A stretch of DNA of 64,000 bases, from the NCBI GenBank assembly GCA_036567945.1, contig DATCTM010000105.1:57782-121781 (forward strand), given 5' to 3'. The first letter of the stretch is position 1. Each line of letters begins with the position of its first letter. Shown one piece after another: positions 18,594-25,272 of the stretch. Below the pieces are notes generated by a model. That model made no database searches. It was not told the origin of the DNA and saw only the letters and a list, made by a program, of their open reading frames with translations. Origin of the DNA: BRH-c54 sp036567945. Lineage in GTDB: Bacteria; Bacteroidota; Bacteroidia; Flavobacteriales_E; Vicingaceae. A program made the position numbers and the translations under genes.

Positions 18594-18599
18594 TAAGAA

Positions 18600-19919
18600 A
18601 TGAAAAAAATATTTATTTTGGGTCTTTCTGCCCTTATTTTAGCAGGTTGTGGTCCGTCTGAAAAAGAGAAAACAAAACAATGGTTGCTTGAAAATATTAA
18701 TACAAATCACCTGGAAGCTTATTTGAAAAACAATGGACGTGAAGATTTATCCATTTTTAAAGGAATATATAAAGAAGATACCGTTTCTGTTGTAACTAAT
18801 GATATGTTTATCATTAATGAATTAAATAAGCAAGGTAAATTTACAGGAGTTGAAAATGCATTTAATAAGCTAAATACAGTATTTAGCAGTGCGAATATAT
18901 CTCCTGAAATGATTTTGTATGATGAAGAATGTAACGCTTTAATAAATATAATAACAGAAGCCTCTAAGATTGAATTTGTTTATTTTTTAGTTTACACTAG
19001 TAGAAACGAAAAAAATGGTCTATCGTTCATGCCTTTTCCTTTTGTAGATGAATACACAAGTAAAAATCTTTATTATGATAAGCCAGCAGTAGACTTGATA
19101 AATACATTTGGTAAAAAAGTAAACGAAGGAAATATATCTCAGGCAGATACTTTAGCTCCTTCAATTTCTGAACAAGAGTTCTTAGGGGATGGAATTTCTG
19201 CTGAACTAATTACTTCACTCACAATGAATCCAAATAAATCAATTACAAAAAAAGAAACAAAGAAAGGACGAGATAAAACAACGGGAGAATATTATACTGC
19301 TGATGTAGATGTACAGTATTCTGGAAAAGAGAAATCATGGTCCAAAATAAGAGACTATTTTCTTGATGTAAATTCAAATATTTATGTTGTTGAAGATATC
19401 GAGTATATTAGGAATTATGATTTCTCTGACCGCTTTCCAAACGGAATACATAATATTAAAAGAATTCGAATAAGAAAATTTGATGCTGAAGGTGTTCAAG
19501 AATGGAGTTATTGTGGATTGCCATGCTCAACTGATAGTATTTTTAGTAGTTATGGCGATTTAAGTTTTCTTTCCATGGGACTTTTAAAAGATACATTAAA
19601 CATCTTTGTTTATGAAGGCAATCATTCATTTAGCATATATAATTCTAAAGGTTTGAACGAATCGGAAGTTATAAAACATGTTTTAAAAATTAATCCAAGT
19701 AATGGAGAGCTTCACTCATTTAACACAATTACTAATGAAGTATATCAAGAGTACAAAAACAAAGTTTCGGAAGAACCTAAAAACAAAGAAAAACTAAATA
19801 TAATTGAACATAAAAATATACTTGATGAACCCTATCATACATTTAAAATAGGTGAATATGGAGAAGGATATTTTTATTCACCTTTTGATTCGTCAGATTG
19901 TAATTGTGTAATTGATTAA
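18600..19919 (+). CDS. Lipoprotein, unknown (island)
   Basis: 439 residues. A lipoprotein signal peptide (MKKIFILGLSALILAGC) is followed by a mixed alpha/beta region with no motif I recognise (e.g. KNLYYDKPAVDLINTFGKKV, TTGEYYTADVDVQYSGKEK). Near the C-terminus is DSSDCNCVID. It sits 6 bp after the zinc-finger membrane protein and 8 bp before the next small gene, so the three form an operon. Envelope location is supported; the function is not. Confidence 0.72.
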   Translation: MKKIFILGLSALILAGCGPSEKEKTKQWLLENINTNHLEAYLKNNGREDLSIFKGIYKEDTVSVVTNDMFIINELNKQGKFTGVENAFNKLNTVFSSANISPEMILYDEECNALINIITEASKIEFVYFLVYTSRNEKNGLSFMPFPFVDEYTSKNLYYDKPAVDLINTFGKKVNEGNISQADTLAPSISEQEFLGDGISAELITSLTMNPNKSITKKETKKGRDKTTGEYYTADVDVQYSGKEKSWSKIRDYFLDVNSNIYVVEDIEYIRNYDFSDRFPNGIHNIKRIRIRKFDAEGVQEWSYCGLPCSTDSIFSSYGDLSFLSMGLLKDTLNIFVYEGNHSFSIYNSKGLNESEVIKHVLKINPSNGELHSFNTITNEVYQEYKNKVSEEPKNKEKLNIIEHKNILDEPYHTFKIGEYGEGYFYSPFDSSDCNCVID

Positions 19920-19927
19920 TCTAATTT

Positions 19928-20368
19928 ATGATGAATAGAATTTTTATAATAATTGTAATAATTATAATAGTTGGAGGTGGAATTCAACTTTTTGGATTAG
20001 ATAAACTAGATGTATGCGACAATGATGATTTAATTGAAAATTTGTGTGAAAGCAATTGGAAGACAAAGGGTGGCTTAAATTTATTGGAGTTTAATGAGAA
20101 TGGTACTTTCTCTTTAACAACCAATGGTGGAAAAAATCATGTTGAAGGTACATATCATTTAACAAATGATTGTAACCTCATTTTTCCTAATGCTAAAGGT
20201 GGAAGTGAATTTTATGGAGTAAAGAATAGGCATATTGTTTTAAACGTTGAAAATACTGGTAGTACTGAAATTAGCTTATCAAGCACTCAGTATAATACAT
20301 TTATTTTAAAAGATGTTGGAACAATGCTAAAAGAGTCTGATTTTGCTCATTTAACACAAAGAGACTAG
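19928..20368 (+). CDS. Membrane-anchored lipocalin-like small protein
   Basis: 146 residues. One N-terminal TM or signal-anchor (IFIIIVIIIIVGGGIQLFG) is followed by a compact beta domain (SNWKTKGGLNLLEFNENGTF, HVEGTYHLTNDCNLIF) with the W...G.LxF..NGTF...G.Y pattern of lipocalin-like/DUF4488-type domains. The family call is tentative. It is last in the 18117-20368 operon. Confidence 0.6.
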   Translation: MMNRIFIIIVIIIIVGGGIQLFGLDKLDVCDNDDLIENLCESNWKTKGGLNLLEFNENGTFSLTTNGGKNHVEGTYHLTNDCNLIFPNAKGGSEFYGVKNRHIVLNVENTGSTEISLSSTQYNTFILKDVGTMLKESDFAHLTQRD

Positions 20369-20379
20369 AAAAAGAGTGC

Positions 20380-20598
20380 CTACTCATCTATGTTTAATAA
20401 GTCAATTAATTTAACATCTAAAGCAATACAGACATCTCGTAAAGTTCCAATACCAGTATTCTGTCCAGATTCAATTCGGATTGCTTGAGTTCTGGATGTA
20501 TTCATTTTTTTTGCAAATGCATATAAAGAAAGTCCTTTTTGAATCCTTATTTCTTTAACTCTCTCGGAAATTCTCATCAAATATTCTTTGTTGTCCAT
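20380..20598 (-). CDS. XRE-family helix-turn-helix regulator
   Basis: 72 residues, almost only an HTH_3 domain: VKEIRIQKGLSLYAFAKKMN, TSRTQAIRIESGQNTGIGTL, then the dimer helix (LRDVCIALDVKLIDLL). ATG at 20598. It is convergent with the lipocalin-like gene and divergent from the DUF2130 gene, with a 246-bp region between that could carry operators. Confidence 0.85.
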   Translation of the reverse strand: MDNKEYLMRISERVKEIRIQKGLSLYAFAKKMNTSRTQAIRIESGQNTGIGTLRDVCIALDVKLIDLLNIDE

Positions 20599-20795
20599 TT
20601 TTTATAAAATTACTATTGAAAATCAGTTAGTTAGTATTTTGTCACAAATTTAATCATTTTTTTTGAAACAAAAACCTAATTAGGTCGTATAAAGACACTG
20701 AATACAAAAAATAATTGTGTTCACTCCCCAAAATCAACTCAATTCCTGACACTGGATATGAGATTTAGCAAAATACATTTTATGTAATTAAAATT

Positions 20796-20816
20796 CCTTC
20801 CTCCGAAAGAGGAAGG
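20796..20816 (+). promoter_or_regulatory. 5'-UTR hairpin before the DUF2130 gene
   Basis: CCTTCCTC (20796-20803) pairs perfectly with GAGGAAGG (20809-20816) around CGAAA. It lies 28 bp before ATG 20845 and has no T-tract, so it is not a terminator. The GAGGAAGG arm is purine-rich. The role is unknown. Confidence 0.4.
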
Positions 20817-20844
20817 ATATGTTAAACTAAATCTATATAAGCCA

Positions 20845-22101
20845 ATGAAAACACCAAATTTAAAAATTACATGCCCTGCATGCAGGGAAAACTTCTCTCC
20901 AAGCGATAGCATATGGGCAGAATTAAAATCTTCAATTGAGCACGAGCTTAATGAGGAAATTATTAATCAGCAAAAAGAACTTGAAAAGAAAAAAGGTGAA
21001 TATCAACGATTGCAATTTAAACTTTCAAAAGAACGAACAGACCTCGATAAATTGATAAAAGAAAAAGTTGCAAGTGGTCTTCTAATGGAAGAAAAGAATC
21101 TTCGAAGAAAAATTCAAGAAGAAATTAACTTGAAGAAAGAAGCAGAATTAGATTTGCTAAACAAACAATTGGTTTCAAAGACCAAAGAAATCTCTGGGTT
21201 AAATAAACTCAAGAGGAAAATGGCCATTGAAGCTGAAGAAAAAGAAGCAGCTACAATAATCAAGTATGATAAAATGCTTGAGGAAAAACTAAAAGAAGCA
21301 AAACTATCTGTTCAATCTAAATTTGAAGAGACGCATAAATTAGAAGTTCTTCAAAAAGAACAGGTTATTAATAATCTAAAGGAGCAACTGGATTTAGCCA
21401 AGAAAAAGGTTGATTCATACAGCAGTAGTGGACAGCTTGTTGGTGAGAGTTCTGAACTTTTCCTTGAAAACCAAATCCGTGAGAACTTCTCTCAAGATTG
21501 TATTGTTAAAGAGGTTCCGAAAGGAATTAGAGGATGTGATACCATAATCGAAATCATGATTGGCTCTTCCTGCATTGGAAAAATAGCTATTGAAGTTAAG
21601 ACAGTTCAAAGCTTTTCAAAATCATGGATTAATAAACTAAAGTCAGATGCTGGATTAATTGGTGGAGCAGAGTGTTTATTGTTAATCAGCAAAACAATGC
21701 CCAAGGAAGCTGAAGGAAAAAATTTCATCATTATTGACAATGTTTTTATTTGCAATATGAGTTCAGCAATTCAAACAATTGCTATTTTGAAATATTTCAT
21801 CCTTAAGATAAATCAAGTCACCTTGACTCACAAAGACAAAGAAACGAAGCAAAGCCTGCTTTTTGAGTTCATGACCAGTGTCGAATTTGCTTCCATTTAC
21901 GAGCAAGTATTAACACAGTTTGACTCCCTTAGGGCAAGCCACGACCTTGAAAAGAAACGTATGTTAAAACTATGGTCTGAACGAGAAAAAATGTTAACTA
22001 TAGCTCTTAATTCTACCATTGAACTTTATGGTAAGTTAAGAGGCATCACAACTGATATAATTTCAGTAGAATCTTTGGAACACCTATCCAAAGCAAGTTA
22101 A
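20845..22101 (+). CDS. DUF2130 family protein, nuclease-like
   Basis: 418 residues. An N-terminal zinc-ribbon-like half (CPACRENFS) precedes a long coiled coil (residues 30-195). The C-terminal DUF2130 core has RGCDTIIEIM, IGKIAIEVKTVQSF and LKSDAGLIGGAECLLLIS. The GxD...ExK arrangement (RGCD, then AIEVK) matches a PD-(D/E)XK fold, so a DNA-processing role is likely but unproven. The protein is cytosolic. It stands alone on the plus strand after a divergent regulator, and structured RNA-like sequence follows it. Confidence 0.85.
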   Translation: MKTPNLKITCPACRENFSPSDSIWAELKSSIEHELNEEIINQQKELEKKKGEYQRLQFKLSKERTDLDKLIKEKVASGLLMEEKNLRRKIQEEINLKKEAELDLLNKQLVSKTKEISGLNKLKRKMAIEAEEKEAATIIKYDKMLEEKLKEAKLSVQSKFEETHKLEVLQKEQVINNLKEQLDLAKKKVDSYSSSGQLVGESSELFLENQIRENFSQDCIVKEVPKGIRGCDTIIEIMIGSSCIGKIAIEVKTVQSFSKSWINKLKSDAGLIGGAECLLLISKTMPKEAEGKNFIIIDNVFICNMSSAIQTIAILKYFILKINQVTLTHKDKETKQSLLFEFMTSVEFASIYEQVLTQFDSLRASHDLEKKRMLKLWSEREKMLTIALNSTIELYGKLRGITTDIISVESLEHLSKAS

Positions 22102-22127
22102 CAAATAATCTATAAACTTTATTCAAT

Positions 22128-22178
22128 CAAAGCATCGGAGCTATTTGGCTCTGGAGAGATTGCTTTGTCCAAAAGCAA
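22128..22178 (+). ncRNA. Structured segment with two mutually exclusive hairpins (candidate)
   Basis: CAAAGCATC (22128-22136) can pair with GATTGCTTTG (22158-22167) with one bulged A, enclosing GAGC/GCTC. The same TTGCTTT (22160-22166) can instead pair with AAAGCAA (22172-22178). This alternative pairing is what attenuators and riboswitches use. The segment is between the DUF2130 gene and a small unknown gene. RNA function is inference. Confidence 0.4.
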
Positions 22179-22242
22179 AGTGTCTTAGAGTGGGAATCGA
22201 ACAACTCCTTATCTAAATTGCAATTGGCTCAATGCATCTCTC

Positions 22243-22274
22243 GAACAATCGGAAGTGGGGACTTCTGGTTGTTC
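22243..22274 (+). ncRNA. Long stem-loop with GGGG loop (candidate structured RNA)
   Basis: GAACAATCGGAAGT (22243-22256) pairs along its full length with ACTTCTGGTTGTTC (22261-22274): 14 bp, two G-T wobbles, loop GGGG. No T-tract follows, so it is not a simple terminator. It lies 52 bp before ATG 22327. Confidence 0.5.
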
Positions 22275-22326
22275 AGCTTTGTATTGAACTCAAAAAATCA
22301 ATTGTAACTCTTAAAACTTTATTACC

Positions 22327-22677
22327 ATGAAAAACACCAATTATACACTTGAAGATTTATTCGAATTCTGGAAAGGACAACAAAAATTGAATTTCCAAGG
22401 GATAAAAGTTTTAATAGAAATATATGAAAACGGAAGGATTTTAAAACACAGAAAAAGATGGATTATATTGGCTGGATTAAGAGGATTGGGGTTATATGAA
22501 GTTGGATATCAAAAAACAACAATAGATGAAATTTTAAAAGAAGATACAGATAAAAAGATAGATGTGAAAAATGATATTCCTGGGGAAATTGAATGGGGCA
22601 ATAAACATAAAGGAATGCAATTTTTTAAATGCAACTTAATTGATGGAACATATGAGTTTTGGAAAATTTTAAATTAA
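22327..22677 (+). CDS. Hypothetical protein (island)
   Basis: 116 residues, charged and soluble, with no recognised family (TLEDLFEFWKGQQKLNFQGI, KHRKRWIILAGLRGLGLYEV). The C-terminus (GMQFFKCNLIDGTYEFWKIL) is beta-rich. A 225-bp upstream region with several hairpins precedes it, which suggests post-transcriptional control. It lies 73 bp before the transposase. Confidence 0.6.
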   Translation: MKNTNYTLEDLFEFWKGQQKLNFQGIKVLIEIYENGRILKHRKRWIILAGLRGLGLYEVGYQKTTIDEILKEDTDKKIDVKNDIPGEIEWGNKHKGMQFFKCNLIDGTYEFWKILN

Positions 22678-22750
22678 ACCTAGATAAACTCATTTGTGAA
22701 TTTTAATAATTAACTCGTTATTCAAATCAAAAAAAAGAAACAATGAAACA

Positions 22751-24118
22751 ATGAAAGCAAGAAGGTCAAATAGAAAAATAACACCTTTCGGAGGAGTGAT
22801 TCCTGTCTTGAAGCAAATTAGAGACTTCAAGATACCTTCACTTATTCGAGAAAGTCTTGGCCCCCGTGTCAAGCAAGCCAAATATGGCTATGAGGATGTT
22901 ATTATTGCCTGGATGCTTACAAACCTCTGTGGAGGGATAAGACTTGACCACATAACCAAACTAAGAAAAAACCTAAACATTATTCCTGAACTTAGCTTGC
23001 CGAGCCATGATACACTTGGAAGAGTAATGAAAAGTCTTGCTACAGATGTTCTTAGTGAGTCTGATGTGCATAGAAGTAAAAGAGGCTACCAAGAGTCAAA
23101 GAGAGTTGGAAGCAAAACCTACAAGAGAATTACAACAAGAGAGACAAACGATAATGAACCAATGAATGACCTCCTTGCGCTAATAACTTCAAAAATTGGA
23201 TTGTTAAAGCAAAATGAGAAATACGACCTTGACCTTGATGTAACTGCGATTTATACCGAGGTCAGAGAAGCGAAGAAAAGTTATAAGCAGAGAAGATGCT
23301 TCGCTCCAATGGTTGCATGCATTGACAACCTTCCTGTATATATTGAAATGAGAAATGGCAATGTTTCTCCTGGAGCTCGGATACTTGAGTCAACCCAGAA
23401 GTGTATTGAGAACTTGGAGAAAAACAAGATTTCCATTGGGTGTGTTCGAATGGATAGAGGAGCATACCACGGTCCAACCTTTGATTACCTACATAAAAAA
23501 GATATTCACTTCGTTGTCGGAGCAAGAAAAAGCAAGAAGATAATGGAGGTTCTAAATACTACTGAAGATGCAAAGTGGACACCAGTCCATATTCAGACCT
23601 CTCTCTATGATTGGGATTGTGAGACAACTGACTATGAGTGGCAGCTCAACGGTTCAAAAGAAAATTATAGACTTGTTGTCCTAAGAATGGATAGAAAGCG
23701 TGACACAGCAAAGAAGGGACGATATGGTACAACTCCTAAGACTTGGATATATGGAGGACAATACGCCTATAAGATGATTATTACCAATGATAAAACAAGT
23801 TCAGCAAAAGAACTTGTCGAGTTCTATAACCAACGAGGAACCAGCGAAAGAAACTTCGACACAATGAAGAATGACTTCGGTTGGAAATTACCACCATTCA
23901 GTAACATGAGCGAGAACACTGTGTTCTTAATTATTGCTGCAATTACCAATAATGTGTACCAAGCAGTTATTAGAAAATTAAAGAAAAAAGTAAAAGAAAT
24001 AAGACTTAATTCAAGACTCCGTGACTTCATTTATATGTTCATGAGTGTTGCATGTGAATTAACAGATACAGAATATGTGTTCTATGACACAAATATTGCT
24101 TACGAAAAAATTTGCTAA
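22751..24118 (+). mobile_element. IS1380-family transposase (IS element without visible terminal repeats)
   Basis: 455 residues, uninterrupted. The DDE motifs of IS1380 are in place: LDLDVTAIY, then CVRMDRGAYH, then ELVEFYNQRGTSERNFDTMK with the acidic residue after the YNQRG box. The N-terminal FGGVIPVLKQI and SHDTLGRVMKSLA also match the family. IS1380 ends usually begin CCT; CCTAGATAAACTC at 22678 is a candidate left end, but I find no matching inverted right end within 100 bp of the stop. The copy is therefore either trimmed, decayed at one end, or domesticated within the island. Confidence 0.88.
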
Positions 24119-24168
24119 GAAGGCATCTATGAGGTTCTCCTTTCCATTCGGACTGGAGCGATGCCTCC
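24119..24168 (+). ncRNA. Hairpin related to the one at 22128 (candidate)
   Basis: AGGCATC (24121-24127) pairs with GATGCCT (24162-24168), with a second pairing CTCC/GGAG inside. The 5' AAGGCATC and the 3' CTGGAGCGATGCC match AAAGCATC and CTGGAGAGATTGC in the segment at 22128-22167 by eye. It lies directly after the transposase stop and 47 bp before the next gene. Confidence 0.4.
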
Positions 24169-24215
24169 TACAATAAATTTTAGTAATTTTCCATTTATTT
24201 TTAATCACATTAATC

Positions 24216-24614
24216 ATGGCAGCACAACTTAATTTTCCAGTTAGTGATAATCGTTTTATCACAATTACTTATCAATCCAACGACTATTTGAATGAAGAGC
24301 TTGACAACAAAACAAAGCAAGAAATTGCAAAAATTCTTGTTGAAAAATTAGATATAAAAAAGATTCACTCCTATATTCATGGACAAATTATTATTGAAGT
24401 TAATAATACAAATATTATAACTACATTAAAAGATGTTATTAGTGAACTTGCTGAACCTTTAGCTTCAAAAACTCCTCCATTATTATATTCGGTAATGATG
24501 GTTCCATTTACGAAAGATACCCCTCCAAAAAATTTGATATATGTTGATGGTAATGCTGATATGAATAATAATTTCTTAGCCTCTATCGATGAATTTTATC
24601 CTAAAATCGAATAA
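24216..24614 (+). CDS. Hypothetical protein (island)
   Basis: 132 residues, soluble, alpha/beta (FITITYQSNDYLNEELDNKT, IHSYIHGQIIIEVNNTNIIT). No recognised family. The first gene after the transposase, with a hairpin in its short leader. It ends before a small opposite-strand ORF of doubtful status. Confidence 0.55.
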   Translation: MAAQLNFPVSDNRFITITYQSNDYLNEELDNKTKQEIAKILVEKLDIKKIHSYIHGQIIIEVNNTNIITTLKDVISELAEPLASKTPPLLYSVMMVPFTKDTPPKNLIYVDGNADMNNNFLASIDEFYPKIE

Positions 24615-24619
24615 AATAA

Positions 24620-24802
24620 TTACTCATCCACTTTCACAGGTACATCTTGACCGTAGTGCCAACCGTATCTCAATTTTCCGAGATAAGTTTGAACTATTAT
24701 TTTAATTTTCATCTTTAATCTTTTCCACCTTAATTTAAACTTTTTATAAGCTGATAGGTTTTTATAATATGAAGAATTATATAGAGGATATTTATATCTC
24801 AT
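24620..24802 (-). CDS. Possible small basic protein (doubtful)
   Basis: 60 residues from ATG 24802, very basic and aromatic (YKNLSAYKKFKLRWKRLKMK, then KLRYGWHYGQDVPVKVDE). It fills an otherwise empty stretch. No motif and no clear leader. It could be a chance ORF or the tail of a decayed gene. Confidence 0.22.
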   Translation of the reverse strand: MRYKYPLYNSSYYKNLSAYKKFKLRWKRLKMKIKIIVQTYLGKLRYGWHYGQDVPVKVDE

Positions 24803-24871
24803 TTATATAAATAGTCAAAAAAATAAAAAATTAAATCTTCAAGAAAGTTTTATAAATAAAATACCAAATAA

Positions 24872-24908
24872 AAAGGGGGTAGCAAAATTTTGCTACCCCC
24901 TTTGTTTT
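24872..24908. terminator. Perfect-palindrome bidirectional terminator
   Basis: AAAGGGGGTAGCAAAA (24872-24887) is exactly complementary to TTTTGCTACCCCCTTT (24888-24903), and T-rich sequence follows on the plus strand, with an A-run on the other side. A strong terminator that works in both directions, at the right end of the island. Confidence 0.9.
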
Positions 24909-24916
24909 TCGCCCAT

Positions 24917-24967
24917 CTCAGAAACCTGCGTAATTTAGGCTAGTTTTTAATTAGTGCTTTTTTTTTT
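24917..24967 (-). repeat. Right border inverted repeat of the accessory island (IR-R)
   Basis: Reverse complement of the left border segment 9463-9513: A-tract, GCACTA, AT-rich core, then AAATTACGCAGGTTTC. The inner 16-mer CTAGTTTTTAATTAGT (24940-24955) has the same orientation as in IR-L, so the near-palindromic core appears flipped relative to its flanks. The poly-T end touches a partial copy of the tRNA-Arg 3' end. Confidence 0.65.
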
Positions 24968-24984
24968 GTGACCCCGAAGGGATT
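24968..24984 (-). repeat. Partial copy of tRNA-Arg 3' end
   Basis: 17 bp (GTGACCCCGAAGGGATT on the plus strand) match 25109-25125, the tRNA-Arg acceptor and T-arm, with one mismatch. This is the kind of scar left when an element integrates at, or leaves, a tRNA 3' end. Confidence 0.6.
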
Positions 24985-25045
24985 ATTACATGATCCCAGA
25001 AAGTTCCGCTTTGAAAAACCACAAAAGGAACATCCACTCACTTTC

Positions 25046-25079
25046 AAAAACAAAAACGAGCTTTCGTTTTGAAAACTCG
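25046..25079 (-). terminator. Terminator downstream of tRNA-Arg
   Basis: On the minus strand CGAG-T-TTTC pairs with GAAA-G-CTCG (9 bp with one wobble, 25057-25079) and is followed by TTTTTGTTTTT. It ends the tRNA-Arg transcript. Larger flanking inverted segments (CCACAAAA / TTTTGTGG) may extend the structure. Confidence 0.7.
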
Positions 25080-25109
25080 CTTCGTTCCACTTTTTTGTGG
25101 TTTTATTCG

Positions 25110-25183
25110 TGACCCCGGAGGGATTCAAACCCCCAACCCTCAGAGCCGAAATCTGATGCTCTATTCAGTTGAGCTACGGAGCC
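25110..25183 (-). tRNA. tRNA-Arg (anticodon TCG)
   Basis: On the minus strand: acceptor GGCTCCG pairing with CGGGGTC (two wobbles), D-arm GCTC..GAGC, anticodon stem TCAGA/TCTGA with loop TTTCGGC (anticodon TCG, reading CGA), and T-arm GGGTTTGAATCCC. Discriminator A; CCA is not encoded. It lies at the right edge of the accessory island, and parts of both ends are duplicated nearby (24968-24984 and 25215-25235). Confidence 0.93.
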
Positions 25184-25214
25184 TTAAGTGGAGTAGATCA
25201 ACTAAATCCAAATA

Positions 25215-25235
25215 ATTCAGTTGAGCTACGGAGCC
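25215..25235 (-). repeat. 21-bp exact copy of tRNA-Arg 5' end
   Basis: Identical to 25163-25183, the first 21 nucleotides of tRNA-Arg (acceptor 5' strand and part of the D-arm), 31 bp upstream of the gene. It cannot fold as a tRNA. It looks like an integration or recombination scar. Confidence 0.75.
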
Positions 25236-25272
25236 AATTGTGGGACAAAAGTATCACTTAATTAACGCTTTT

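Noticed and set aside
22678..22700. CCTAGATAAACTC as a confirmed IS1380 left inverted repeat
   Set aside because: No matching inverted right end was found after the transposase, so it stays only a candidate.
9463..24967. Island as a prophage or conjugative element
   Set aside because: No integrase, capsid, terminase, relaxase or T4SS gene can be seen between the borders.
25184..25272. A second tRNA gene upstream of tRNA-Arg
   Set aside because: Only 21 nt match the tRNA 5' end; no anticodon or T-arm follows, so it cannot fold as a tRNA.
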